Positions 30,871 to 39,087 of a stretch of 45,375 nucleotides of DNA are shown piece after piece; the stretch's first letter is position 1; each line of letters opens with the position of its first letter. Made by a program: the position numbers and the translations under genes. The DNA is from a virus. Under the pieces are notes generated by a model. It was not told where the DNA came from. It did not search any database and saw only the letters and a program-made list of their open reading frames with translations. The stretch lies in IMG/VR virus record IMGVR_UViG_3300045747_000259, positions 1 to 45,375 of that record; one strand, 5' to 3'.

Positions 30871-31590
30871 TTAAATCATTCTAAAGAGAAATGAACCACC
30901 TGGAACTAGTGTGCTAAGAAATGGATATTGTAAACCTGCACCTCCATTATAAAGTGTTGCTATTTCTCCTGCTGTTAAAGCACGATTCCAAATACCAAAT
31001 TCATCTTGTTTAGTTGATGAATGATTTGTTGCCGCATTAACACCGTCCCAACCTAAACCTGCCCAAGAAGTAACTCCAGAAGCACCATTACCAGAAGTTG
31101 CTAATGTAGATGAAGCCACATTATCAACATATCCATATACGTTTGTTCCATCATATACATACACAAGATGATGGTAATTGGTTGTGCCTAATGCACCGTT
31201 TATATTTACTGCATTGTTACTTAAATTTTGCTTTTGTCTATTAAAACCAACTCTAATTGTACCTGCATTATACTCATACCATATTAAATTATTTACATTA
31301 GTTGATGAATCACCACACCCAGCAATAAAGTAAGTACCTGTAGTTATTTCTGCATTTAACTTAACCCAAGTAGATATAGTGATTGGTCCACCAGTGATAC
31401 CTAAATTACTAGCTACGTTTAGATGTTTATTATTTGCATATAATGCTAAATCTACACCATTGTTTATTAGACCTGCTGAGTATGTTGCTGTACCAGTATT
31501 TATAAGTGTATTACTTCCTATTGAATCAGCAGCGTTACCACTAATGTCATCAAGCTTATAGTAAGCTACAAGATTTGTTGATAATGACAT
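30871..31590 (-). CDS. LamG/concanavalin-like lectin domain protein, 239 aa
   Basis: Typical LamG features: LVAYYKLDD near the start, ITISTWVKLN near residues 73-82, YHHLVYVYDGTNVYGYVDN near 140-158, and DEFGIWNRALTAGEIATLYN near 199-218. Probably binds surface glycans as a virion appendage. I chose ATG 31590 (TAATATG) over an in-frame TTG at 31608 inside the previous gene. Confidence 0.75.
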   Translation of the reverse strand: MSLSTNLVAYYKLDDISGNAADSIGSNTLINTGTATYSAGLINNGVDLALYANNKHLNVASNLGITGGPITISTWVKLNAEITTGTYFIAGCGDSSTNVNNLIWYEYNAGTIRVGFNRQKQNLSNNAVNINGALGTTNYHHLVYVYDGTNVYGYVDNVASSTLATSGNGASGVTSWAGLGWDGVNAATNHSSTKQDEFGIWNRALTAGEIATLYNGGAGLQYPFLSTLVPGGSFLFRMI

Positions 31591-31591
31591 A

Positions 31592-32662
31592 TTAACAGTT
31601 TTGTCCAACTATAAAACCATCGTAGGTATTAGCACCTGTACGAATGAATCCGAAAGTATCTCTTTTACTTACTGTAGCAGTAAGAGTTGGCGCAACTCCA
31701 CCTGCCCATCGTACTGTAGCGAACCATGCTGTTATCGTTGAAATAACAGCTCCTTGAAGTATTGAAATGATAAAAGGTTGGTTATTTGTAGCTCCTGTAA
31801 TAGCAAAGGTAATAGCTGTACCAGAAGCGTGTCCTGTTACTATGTGCATATTTTGTGTACTACAGTCGATTGTAACTGTTTGAGCTCCAGTAGCTGGAGT
31901 ATATGTCGCACCTGTCGGAGCTACAGGGAAAGAGCCAGTATAACCGGTGTAACCAGTTGGACCTTGAGTACCTGTTGGTCCTGTATATCCTGTGTAACCG
32001 GTATAACCAGTTGGTCCTGTAACTGTTGAAGCTACACCGTTAGGTCCTGTATAGCCAGTGTAACCTGTTGGTCCTGTAACTGTTGAAGCTGCACCGTTAG
32101 GTCCTGTATAGCCAGTGTAACCTGTTGGTCCTGTAACTGTTGAAGCTGCACCGTTAGGTCCTGTATAGCCAGTATATCCAGTAGCACCGATTGGACCTGT
32201 ATAACCAGTATATCCAGTAGCTCCTATTGTTCCATTTGGTCCTGTATATCCAGTATAGCCAGTTGGTCCTGTAACTGTTGAAGCTGCACCTCCTGGTCCA
32301 GTGTAACCTGTATATCCAGTAGGTCCGGTTACTGTTGAAGCTGTACCGTTAGGTCCTGTATATCCTGTGTATCCTGTATAACCAGTATATCCAGTAAAGT
32401 TACCTGGACCTGTATAGCCGGTGTAACCAGTAGCACCAGCTGGACCTGTGTATCCGGTGTATCCTGTAGGACCAGCTGGAGCAGAAGAGCCTGAGTTTAC
32501 CCAAGCGTGAGTTGTCCCATCCCATACCCAGAAAGTATCTGTACTTCCAACAAGAGCATAAGCACCTTCAATACCCGTAGGATATGCTGCGTTAAGAGCG
32601 GCTGGAGTTGCAAAGAATCCTAGGTTATTTGTGTCTACACTTTTATTGGATAGATATGTCAT
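31592..32662 (-). CDS. Second collagen-like virion appendage protein, 356 aa
   Basis: N-terminal 60 residues ([12 protein letters not shown]...[15 protein letters not shown]) look like an attachment/fibre-tip fold; residues about 65-245 are GYTGYTGP and ASTVTGPT repeats like those at 28199-29815; the last 110 residues are beta-rich. Lies between coiled-coil and lectin genes. Confidence 0.7.
   Translation of the reverse strand: MTYLSNKSVDTNNLGFFATPAALNAAYPTGIEGAYALVGSTDTFWVWDGTTHAWVNSGSSAPAGPTGYTGYTGPAGATGYTGYTGPGNFTGYTGYTGYTGYTGPNGTASTVTGPTGYTGYTGPGGAASTVTGPTGYTGYTGPNGTIGATGYTGYTGPIGATGYTGYTGPNGAASTVTGPTGYTGYTGPNGAASTVTGPTGYTGYTGPNGVASTVTGPTGYTGYTGYTGPTGTQGPTGYTGYTGSFPVAPTGATYTPATGAQTVTIDCSTQNMHIVTGHASGTAITFAITGATNNQPFIISILQGAVISTITAWFATVRWAGGVAPTLTATVSKRDTFGFIRTGANTYDGFIVGQNC
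31930..32470 (-). repeat. Collagen-like DNA repeat tract 2
   Basis: Includes near-perfect 57-base units (19 codons) around 32030-32170, the most conserved DNA repeats in the window. Inside the gene at 31592-32662. Confidence 0.85.
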
Positions 32663-32665
32663 ATG

Positions 32666-33262
32666 TTACATTATTTTTTTAATAGGAGATGTCTTTTGAG
32701 CTACAAAAAAAATCTTTGATAACTCATTGATGTAGTAATTAGCTTTTTCAACATTTGCCTCATTAGTATTATATAACTTTTGAACACTATTATTAAGTTC
32801 AATCATTAAGTTGTTCATCTTTGCAACGTTCTCATCGTTTACTTGAGTAGCACGAGAAAAAATACCATCAAGTATTTGAGTTCTTTCAAAAACACCTTCG
32901 TATGTTCTTACAGCAAAATCAGTAGTTTCAATAATTTGATTTTTAGTATTTTCAAGAGATTCTATTTCTTTTTTTACAGAAGACACCTCAGACTGAAGCT
33001 TTGTTTTTATTTTTTCTAACTCAGCTACTTCTAAAGAAATAAGACTAGCTAAATCTTTCTCATGGTTATTGAGTTCTTTTATTCTACCTTCTGATACTAA
33101 AATCCTATTAGATAGGTCTGTATTTGACTCGACTAGCGCAGAGTTACTCTTTTTTAATGACTCATTCTCTTCCCTTTTAGAAGCAATTTCAGATGTTAAA
33201 GAATCTCTTTCACTGGCCCAGGTCTTGATTTGTTTATTCTGGTCTGGAGTGAAATCGTTCAT
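32666..33262 (-). CDS. Coiled-coil protein, 198 aa
   Basis: Long helical coiled coil through most of its length, ending in a Lys-rich tail (SPIKKIM). The ATG at 33262 (TAATATG, one base after the neighbour's stop) is preferred to an in-frame TTG at 33295. Likely structural, near the head appendages. Confidence 0.6.
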   Translation of the reverse strand: MNDFTPDQNKQIKTWASERDSLTSEIASKREENESLKKSNSALVESNTDLSNRILVSEGRIKELNNHEKDLASLISLEVAELEKIKTKLQSEVSSVKKEIESLENTKNQIIETTDFAVRTYEGVFERTQILDGIFSRATQVNDENVAKMNNLMIELNNSVQKLYNTNEANVEKANYYINELSKIFFVAQKTSPIKKIM

Positions 33263-33263
33263 A

Positions 33264-33590
33264 TTAGTATCTGTAAGAGTAATCAACTGTTCCAATAAAT
33301 GTTCCTGATACGCAGGTTAGTATAAAAGCTTCACCTGGTTTGCATTGGAATCGAGCAACTCCATCATTTCCTGGTTCATCACTTTCTGTAAGTCCTTGTC
33401 CGGCATCGAGAGCAAAAGTTGCAAGTGTACGACTACCAGCTTTTATAGCAATAGTTCCGGCTACACTTAAATCTCCCATTATTTCATGTATATAAATCCA
33501 AGCATCTGGGTTTGCTGCAACTACTGTTGTATCTCCTGGAGCTGCTGTTACTCCAATTGATGTTTTAGCTGTATGTACATCTTGTATCAT
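33264..33590 (-). CDS. Head decoration/fibre-like protein, 108 aa
   Basis: Beta-rich small protein (ARFQCKPGEAFILTCVSGTFIGTVDYSYRY at the end, in two strands). First gene after the major capsid gene; decoration-like by position. Confidence 0.55.
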   Translation of the reverse strand: MIQDVHTAKTSIGVTAAPGDTTVVAANPDAWIYIHEIMGDLSVAGTIAIKAGSRTLATFALDAGQGLTESDEPGNDGVARFQCKPGEAFILTCVSGTFIGTVDYSYRY

Positions 33591-33624
33591 AATTGTTTGT
33601 TTATTTTATAATTTCCCCAACCCC

Positions 33625-33640
33625 ACTCCTATAAAGGAGC
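33625..33640 (-). other. Hairpin downstream of the capsid gene
   Basis: CTCCT-ATAA-AGGAG, extended by one wobble pair, 16 bases beyond the capsid stop. No U-tract; could be a partial terminator or processing site reducing expression of the following genes. Confidence 0.3.
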
Positions 33641-33655
33641 AGAATGGATAAACTA

Positions 33656-34690
33656 TTAGATAGTTGAACCGTCACCAGCTGACCACATCCAACCACGAAG
33701 GTCTGATGCACCCATAACTGCTAGTGAGTTGAAGTTTAGCACGAGGTCCTGGTTACCGAGGAGGTCTACAACCGCAGGTTCTGCGCGTGTAGGGAGAGCC
33801 TCAATATACTTGAATCCGAAGTCCTCATTCATCATGTTTGAGTCAAACATACCCCAAGCGAGTCCTGTAAGTCCAAGGTTTTCGTAAGCTGAAAGCTCTA
33901 CAACCTTGAAAGTATCAGTAGCTGGAGCGTTATTGAAGAGGTTTGATTGCTGTGGAGCAAGACCTTTATCAATAGTACCCTTAATTGTCTTAGCATACTG
34001 AGCTGTTGCTGAGCCTGAACGACATACAAGAGTATCGAGCTGAGAAATCAATGGATTTCCACGACCATCCTTCTTGAGTGAGTGCTGACGACGAGCTGCA
34101 AGGAGTGCTGAGTAAGTGAACTGTGGTGAGTTAAGTCCATCAACGATAACGTTTGACCATGTAGGTCCTCCGTCCTCACGAGGGTGAACTGCTGACCAGA
34201 ACTCTACTGCATCTGCTCCAAGTGTTGAGATTGGAGTATTTACACCAACGTTGTTGATTGGAGTCCATGTGAAAGATGTATTGAATCCTTGTGCAAGGAG
34301 AGACTGTGCGAGGTAGTTCTTTGCATGCTCAATAGCATTCTTTCCTTCGATAACCTTTGACTTTACAGAAGACTTGATTTTAGCTGCTGCTGATTCAAAG
34401 AGGAAGAAGTTTGACTGGAATGTAAGACGAACTTTCTTTGTGAAGTGCATCTGTACATAGTTCTTTGTAAATCCTTGGATTGGTGCATCTGATGCTCCAA
34501 TACCTCCATCTGGAATAATTTCGGCCATTCCAAGACCTGTAACTCCAATGTCTGTATAAATACGTTCATTGTTGTCCACTTTGAACATGAAGTCTAGGTA
34601 TTCAGCTTTAACTGAAGGTGATACCTTTGGAGCCACATGCTTGAGCACATTGTTTACGATTACTGCGTAATCATTGATTGTTCCTGTCAT
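33656..34690 (-). CDS. Major capsid protein (HK97-fold candidate), 344 aa
   Basis: Follows the scaffold and decoration genes in the order typical of head modules. Helical N-terminal part (FLFESAAAKIKSSVKSKVIEGKNAIEH), long central mixed region and a beta-rich C-terminus ending SAGDGSTI are consistent with an HK97-type fold. Starts at ATG in ACTATCATG with no Shine-Dalgarno. I did not identify a specific family motif; the call rests on size and neighbours. Confidence 0.7.
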   Translation of the reverse strand: MTGTINDYAVIVNNVLKHVAPKVSPSVKAEYLDFMFKVDNNERIYTDIGVTGLGMAEIIPDGGIGASDAPIQGFTKNYVQMHFTKKVRLTFQSNFFLFESAAAKIKSSVKSKVIEGKNAIEHAKNYLAQSLLAQGFNTSFTWTPINNVGVNTPISTLGADAVEFWSAVHPREDGGPTWSNVIVDGLNSPQFTYSALLAARRQHSLKKDGRGNPLISQLDTLVCRSGSATAQYAKTIKGTIDKGLAPQQSNLFNNAPATDTFKVVELSAYENLGLTGLAWGMFDSNMMNEDFGFKYIEALPTRAEPAVVDLLGNQDLVLNFNSLAVMGASDLRGWMWSAGDGSTI

Positions 34691-34717
34691 GATAGTTTAT
34701 TTATGATATTAGTAAAA

Positions 34718-35134
34718 TTATACAACGAGGAATCTAACAAGAATTTTCTTGTCAGCCGCAACTCCGAATGTACCGACCTGTTTAACAATACCTACAGCAC
34801 TTGTAGTACCAGTATTGTTTACTGTATACGCGTTAGCTCCAAGAATCATATCCTGGCCGTTGTGAGTCTCATCTGAGTTATTAGTTGAGTCTACGAGGTA
34901 AACATCACCTTCATGGATAGCGAGAACCGGAACCTGAGTAAGAGCATCAGCTGATACTGTTGTCTGATTAGCAACACCTGCGATTGTAGCGCGAGTAGAA
35001 CTTGAAGTTGCTGCAACAAGAAGACCACCTACGAGGTCGTAGAGGTAATTCTGTGTAGTTGCCGTAGCTGAAGCTTTATTAGCATTTACAATTTCACGGG
35101 TATTCTTAATCTTTGATTGAATGAATCCTGTCAT
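34718..35134 (-). CDS. Head decoration protein candidate, 138 aa
   Basis: Beta-rich, Ala/Thr-rich with Val-Leu strands (VPVLAIHEGDVYLVD), directly before the capsid gene, like lambda gpD-type decoration proteins. Its start ATGACAGG is the same eight bases as the capsid start. Confidence 0.6.
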   Translation of the reverse strand: MTGFIQSKIKNTREIVNANKASATATTQNYLYDLVGGLLVAATSSSTRATIAGVANQTTVSADALTQVPVLAIHEGDVYLVDSTNNSDETHNGQDMILGANAYTVNNTGTTSAVGIVKQVGTFGVAADKKILVRFLVV

Positions 35135-35158
35135 GTATGTGTGAATTAAAGTCTGGCT

Positions 35159-36037
35159 TTAATCCGATAGGAGTTCGAGTGCTTTAGCTTCTGACATACC
35201 TGTTGCCATAAGTTCTGAGACTGACTGCTTCATTTCACCTGACATAGCAGCTTTGGTTATTACTGTTCCGCCTGGGAATTGCATAGCATTCACTTTCTCT
35301 TGAACATTTGCTCCAGCTAGTACACGCTCTGAGATAGTTTCAGATGGTTTGAACATGCTTTCACGAGCTAGTTCGAGGACTGTCATCAATTCTTTACCAC
35401 TCTTGTTTTGCCAATTGTAGTTAGAATCAACGAAGTCAAAGAATACTTCTCGTGTATCATCATCTTTAAGTTCACCATATCTATCAACGAACGATTTTAG
35501 AGTTGATTGTACTTCAGCTGCGGCTCGCTCCTGTTTCAACACCTCAAGGATGTCTTCTTTAGTTGCTCCACCTAACTGCTGTAATCTTTCTCTGTCTGCT
35601 TTTAGCGATTCGTCCTCTTCTTGGACTACTGCCTCACTCTCAACGAGTGGGTTAGTAAATCTATCTTTTCCATTAAGAGTCTTTATTTGATTCTTAGTGG
35701 TCTGAATCTGTTCAGAAATGTTTTGTTTTTGGTCTTCGGTTTTTGCGAGCTTACGCTTCTTCACAAGGTCCATGAGTTCAATTCGTTTCTCGTAAGATTC
35801 GTCTGACTCAAACTTTCCTTTGTTTGGAACTCTAAACTCGTATTCGTCCTTTTTGACTTCAGGAGGGGTACTGGTATCCTCCGCCTTAGCTTCAGCTGGT
35901 GCTGCTGCTTCGGCTTTGACCTCTACTTCAGGAGCATGAGGTTCATTTCCAGTTTTTATAGCTGATAACGTTGCTTCGAGCTCTGCATCAAGCGCGGCAT
36001 CTTCATTAACAACTACTTCATTTGTGAGTGGGTCCAT
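35159..36037 (-). CDS. Scaffolding-like protein, 292 aa
   Basis: Acidic Glu/Ala/Pro-rich N-terminus (about residues 1-70), a long helical coiled-coil centre and a Met/Ala-rich helical C-terminus. This composition, just before the decoration and capsid genes, is typical of scaffolds. Confidence 0.65.
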   Translation of the reverse strand: MDPLTNEVVVNEDAALDAELEATLSAIKTGNEPHAPEVEVKAEAAAPAEAKAEDTSTPPEVKKDEYEFRVPNKGKFESDESYEKRIELMDLVKKRKLAKTEDQKQNISEQIQTTKNQIKTLNGKDRFTNPLVESEAVVQEEDESLKADRERLQQLGGATKEDILEVLKQERAAAEVQSTLKSFVDRYGELKDDDTREVFFDFVDSNYNWQNKSGKELMTVLELARESMFKPSETISERVLAGANVQEKVNAMQFPGGTVITKAAMSGEMKQSVSELMATGMSEAKALELLSD

Positions 36038-36096
36038 ATGATTTCCGCTCGTATCGTGAGGGTGACGATGGTAACTTAATTATATAATGTAAAAAA

Positions 36097-36579
36097 CTAT
36101 CTTGCAACAAAATTAACAAACGGCAAGATTCTTTTTAGCTTAGCTTGGAAGGTTACAAGGTTCACTGAACCTTCTGCTATGAAAGAAATTGCATGCTTCT
36201 GAAAATCTCCGTTGATTGACTCGTGCATGCGACCTACTGTTGTTGAATACTTGATAGGAATAATAATTATATAAACTTCTTTATCAACTGTTTTGTAGAA
36301 GAGTACATTGTCTTCTGGTTTGAATACGTTATTGAAAGTTTCGATAAGGTCTTCACGAGTTACCGGTAGTCCTACAACGTCATTGAATGATACTGGAGTA
36401 ACAGCTTTTGAATCACCTTCTGCATAGAAGTAATCCTCTGGCTTCATATCCTTACCTTCAACGTTTTTTAAAATAGGTTGCTTCTTTGCTTTTTTATCAG
36501 CAACTGGTGCTGGAGCTTTATTAGCAACTTTTGTAAGGTCTACTTCAAACTCATTGTCTTCTTTTTTGATTTCTGTCAT
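36097..36579 (-). CDS. Hypothetical head-module protein, 160 aa
   Basis: Charged, Lys/Pro-rich N-terminus, then an alpha/beta region (VLFYKTVDKEVYIIIIPIKY). Unrecognised; located between the scaffold and the genes behind the late promoter. Confidence 0.6.
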   Translation of the reverse strand: MTEIKKEDNEFEVDLTKVANKAPAPVADKKAKKQPILKNVEGKDMKPEDYFYAEGDSKAVTPVSFNDVVGLPVTREDLIETFNNVFKPEDNVLFYKTVDKEVYIIIIPIKYSTTVGRMHESINGDFQKHAISFIAEGSVNLVTFQAKLKRILPFVNFVAR

Positions 36580-36623
36580 AAAAAATGGTTATCCTACCAC
36601 TAAAGGTTTTAAAATAATAATGT

Positions 36624-37109
36624 TCAATTTGTTCCATTGAACGAACCGAGGTTTTTAAACGAGGAGTAGAATTTTTTCATAAAGTTTTCTTGGACAGGTT
36701 TAATTCTATCGCGTACACTTTCAAGGTATTCAACAGTGAGTGTTGTTATAGGTACATCCATATTTATCTTGGCAATCTTCATAGCTTCTTCTATGAGAGC
36801 AAACTCTACCGGATAAGGATGTTTGTAGTTAAGTCTAATCTTTTGTCCAGCTTTCATATCTTCTGTAAGCTCACATTCTAACTGTCTCGCTACTTCTACT
36901 ACGTTGATACGGTCCATTTCTACGAAAGCTGGGGTAAGTGTATCCTGGTTTACCTGTTCCATCATAATACGAATCATCTCATCTGATGATATTTCAAAAA
37001 AGTCTCCGGATGGAGTGATGAATTTCATAAGCTTCTTTTCAGTTGCTTCTTCTGAATATTTTAACTGTATTGTATATGTTGGTGTTTTGAGTTCTACTGA
37101 TTTTGACAT
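36624..37109 (-). CDS. Hypothetical head-module protein, 161 aa
   Basis: Helical second half (FALIEEAMKIAKINMDVPI), N-terminal strands. No family recognised. Two bases separate it from the gene at 37112. Confidence 0.6.
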   Translation of the reverse strand: MSKSVELKTPTYTIQLKYSEEATEKKLMKFITPSGDFFEISSDEMIRIMMEQVNQDTLTPAFVEMDRINVVEVARQLECELTEDMKAGQKIRLNYKHPYPVEFALIEEAMKIAKINMDVPITTLTVEYLESVRDRIKPVQENFMKKFYSSFKNLGSFNGTN

Positions 37110-37111
37110 AA

Positions 37112-37342
37112 TTAGTCTGGTATAGGTTCTCCTTGTCTTATATTATCTATAGCTACGACAAGTCTTTGAATAAGATTAGATTCAACTTCAAGTGTTATTG
37201 CATTTACAAGAGTAAGATACTCTGTTCCTGATATAACTGTTGTAAGTTGAGTGCGACATTTTTTTAATAATTCTATTGCTCCTGGAGCGTTATCACTCGT
37301 AGCAAATGTAATCATTTTGTGTTTTATTGTTTGGTCTTCCAT
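37112..37342 (-). CDS. Small protein on a predicted leaderless late mRNA, 76 aa
   Basis: Starts at ATG 37342, seven bases from the -10 box of a strong promoter; an in-frame ATG at 37354 overlaps the box and is rejected. Helical and hydrophobic/charged mixture. First gene of the head/tail transcript. Confidence 0.65.
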   Translation of the reverse strand: MEDQTIKHKMITFATSDNAPGAIELLKKCRTQLTTVISGTEYLTLVNAITLEVESNLIQRLVVAIDNIRQGEPIPD

Positions 37343-37349
37343 ATAAAAA

Positions 37350-37378
37350 AGCATAGCACATAACGGTGTCGGTGTAAA
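37350..37378 (-). promoter_or_regulatory. Late sigma70-type promoter, leaderless
   Basis: Minus strand TTTACA (37373-37378) continuing CCGACA, 17-base spacer, TATGCT (37350-37355) preceded by TGC. Matches the box of the early promoters with one change. Seven bases then the ATG at 37342. Confidence 0.75.
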
Positions 37379-37382
37379 ATAA

Positions 37383-37406
37383 AAGCACTTATTTTATTAA
37401 GTGCTT
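37383..37406 (-). terminator. Terminator upstream of the late promoter
   Basis: AAGCACTTA-TTTTAT-TAAGTGCTT (9 bp stem, 37383-37406), followed on the minus strand by TTTTATTTT that runs into the -35 box. It should end transcripts from the HNH/zinc-finger cassette, leaving the next promoter to restart. Confidence 0.7.
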
Positions 37407-37478
37407 AAAAAATTTATTTTCTTTTTGTTATGTTGAGTTTAACAGCAGGGTCTATCCATGTGCTATTTATTAGCTCAA

Positions 37479-37745
37479 CTATTTCTTTGGTACTTTTTTT
37501 TTGAAGATACTGTGCCAAGCTTTATGATGTTGTACTGGTACTTCTTCTTGCTTTACTTCTTCCTCTTTCTGTAGATAGTAAATATAAGCTTCTACATACT
37601 CAGGAATAACAGCAAGTCGTTTGTATTTAAAAACATCAATTACACAGTCTTTTATTTCATTGTACTTCCAAAAGTAAGCAGTTTGAAATAGTAGTTGTTC
37701 ATCACCATCTGTTTCTTTTAGTAGTTGAATTATATATAAGAACAT
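37479..37745 (-). CDS. HNH-related protein interrupted at an A9 tract, 88 aa
   Basis: The frame ends KAWHSIFKKK then VPKK. A -1 shift at the A9 run (37494-37502) continues as STKEIVELINSTWIDPAVKLNITKRK to a stop at 37414, and this aligns with the C-terminus of the neighbour at 38183 (AWHNLF...EQIVKIINDIWLDPDFK). So the gene is frameshifted, slipped or mis-sequenced. GAGGTG precedes its start, one of the few Shine-Dalgarno sites. Confidence 0.6.
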   Translation of the reverse strand: MFLYIIQLLKETDGDEQLLFQTAYFWKYNEIKDCVIDVFKYKRLAVIPEYVEAYIYYLQKEEEVKQEEVPVQHHKAWHSIFKKKVPKK

Positions 37746-37748
37746 AAT

Positions 37749-37871
37749 TCACCTCAAGTTATAGAAAAAGTTTGGTTTGCAATTGATGTGAAAGAAATAC
37801 TTAACTCTTGCTATTACACAAATAAAATATCCCTCACTTCCAATCTCTTTTTCACAGTGATTACAAATCAT
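37749..37871 (-). CDS. Small zinc-finger peptide, 40 aa
   Basis: ICNHCEKEI at the start and FFHINC later suggest C-x2-C...H-x2-C binding. AGGAG lies at the usual distance before its ATG. Part of the Shine-Dalgarno-bearing cassette. Confidence 0.55.
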   Translation of the reverse strand: MICNHCEKEIGSEGYFICVIARVKYFFHINCKPNFFYNLR

Positions 37872-37968
37872 TTTTATCTCCTAGTAAGTAGATTGTATAT
37901 ACACCTTGCTCATCAATTATGACAAGAAAGACCAAGTCTTTATGTCTAACAATGAGAATGGTATTCAT
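37861..37968 (-). CDS. Hypothetical 35-aa peptide
   Basis: Overlaps the preceding stop as ATGA (37965-37968) and the next gene by 11 bases. Beta-like, hydrophobic (LVFLVIIDEQGVYTIYLL). Possibly translated by coupling. Confidence 0.4.
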   Translation of the reverse strand: MNTILIVRHKDLVFLVIIDEQGVYTIYLLGDKNDL

Positions 37969-38180
37969 TTAGTTTCTCCAAAGTCTAGTGGTTTTTGAGC
38001 TTGTTCACTCTCACACTTTTTGGAGCAAGTCCCGCTATCTGCATACCTTCCATAGTACCCGTAGAGTATTGTCTTACCACAAGTGATACATGGAGTAAAA
38101 AGTAGAGTTACCTCCTTCTTACCCTCTTTATCACTTTTTGGTGTATAGTCGATAGGTTTGTTATATCTGTTGCTTCCCAT
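37965..38180 (-). CDS. Zinc-finger-like protein, 71 aa
   Basis: C-x2-C (CITCGK, about 31-36) and C-x3-C (GTCSKKCES, about 50-58) as in treble-clef fingers. Strong AAAGGAGGT five bases from the ATG, overlapping the previous stop. Confidence 0.65.
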   Translation of the reverse strand: MGSNRYNKPIDYTPKSDKEGKKEVTLLFTPCITCGKTILYGYYGRYADSGTCSKKCESEQAQKPLDFGETK

Positions 38181-38182
38181 GA

Positions 38183-38401
38183 TTACCTCCTTTGTAAAAC
38201 AAATTTAAAGTCTGGGTCTAACCAGATGTCATTGATAATCTTTACAATCTGTTCAGCAGAATAATTCCTAAAAAGATTGTGCCATGCTCTATGTTTTGAA
38301 ACAGAAACATGACTCATATTTTCATCAATATTCTTACCTCCGAGAGAACGAGGTTTTCGATGGTGCCAATCATGGTGTACTTTCTTCTCACGTTTAGCCA
38401 T
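38183..38401 (-). CDS. HNH endonuclease-like protein, 72 aa
   Basis: Carries HHDWHHRKPRSLGGKN followed by a His-rich helix (SKHRAWHNLF), a Cys-free HNH-type arrangement I associate with CPR and phage genomes. The ATG at 38401 has GGGAGGTT in front; an in-frame ATG 21 bases upstream covers that site and is rejected. Confidence 0.65.
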   Translation of the reverse strand: MAKREKKVHHDWHHRKPRSLGGKNIDENMSHVSVSKHRAWHNLFRNYSAEQIVKIINDIWLDPDFKFVLQRR

Positions 38402-38459
38402 ATTAACCTCCCTTATTTTCAATTAAAAAGAACTGGTCTTGGTGGAGAGCATCTCACTC

Positions 38460-39086
38460 TCACTTAGATACCAAGCTTTTAAAGTATGCGAGCGTTCGTG
38501 CAAAGTTTTCTTTAGTATAGTTAGGTGAACCTTTGGTAACATAATTATCCATATAGTCTTGTGTAATAGTCTCAGGTGTCCAGTCTGTACTTGATGCTTT
38601 TTTAAGCATAAAAAAATCACGAGCTAATTCTCCGGCTCCTTCTGGTGTTTTTAATTTTTGTTGTATCTCGTTAACATCTCTTCCTGGAAGTAATGGTAAT
38701 CCGTGCTTTGTTGATGATGCGGCTGGTGCATTTCTATCTGGAATAGATTTGGCAAGTTCTCCTAAAGCTACTGGAGTAAGACCATACTCACCTCCACTTC
38801 CAACCATATACTTCTGTATTCTACTTTTCTCATTCCCATTTACCGCAGGTATTATATATCTTCTCTGAACATTTGGGGGAGTATTAGGACTTGTTCCACC
38901 ACTTGATTCAAGCTCTCTTAAATAAGAAGCTATCCCAGATTGAGGTACCATCTTAGGGGCTTCTGGTTCTCTTGTATAAACTTCAGGTTTTGAAGAGAAA
39001 AGTCTACTTAAAAAACTTCTTTTAGGAGCTTTAGTAGAACTGGATTCATCGTACTGCCCTGGGTTGTACAAGTCAGATAGTGGCAT
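38460..39086 (-). CDS. Virion-associated protein, 208 aa
   Basis: Starts one base after the portal stop (TAATATG). Ser/Pro-rich and low-complexity in the first 75 residues, helical after about 110. Probably a small virion protein coupled to the portal. An in-frame TTG further upstream would read through the portal gene. Confidence 0.55.
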   Translation of the reverse strand: MPLSDLYNPGQYDESSSTKAPKRSFLSRLFSSKPEVYTREPEAPKMVPQSGIASYLRELESSGGTSPNTPPNVQRRYIIPAVNGNEKSRIQKYMVGSGGEYGLTPVALGELAKSIPDRNAPAASSTKHGLPLLPGRDVNEIQQKLKTPEGAGELARDFFMLKKASSTDWTPETITQDYMDNYVTKGSPNYTKENFARTLAYFKSLVSK

Positions 39087-39087
39087 A

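Noticed and set aside
38423-38620. 65-aa minus-strand frame near the portal-linked gene
   Set aside because: It overlaps most of the real gene's 3' end in another frame and lacks start signals; a shadow.
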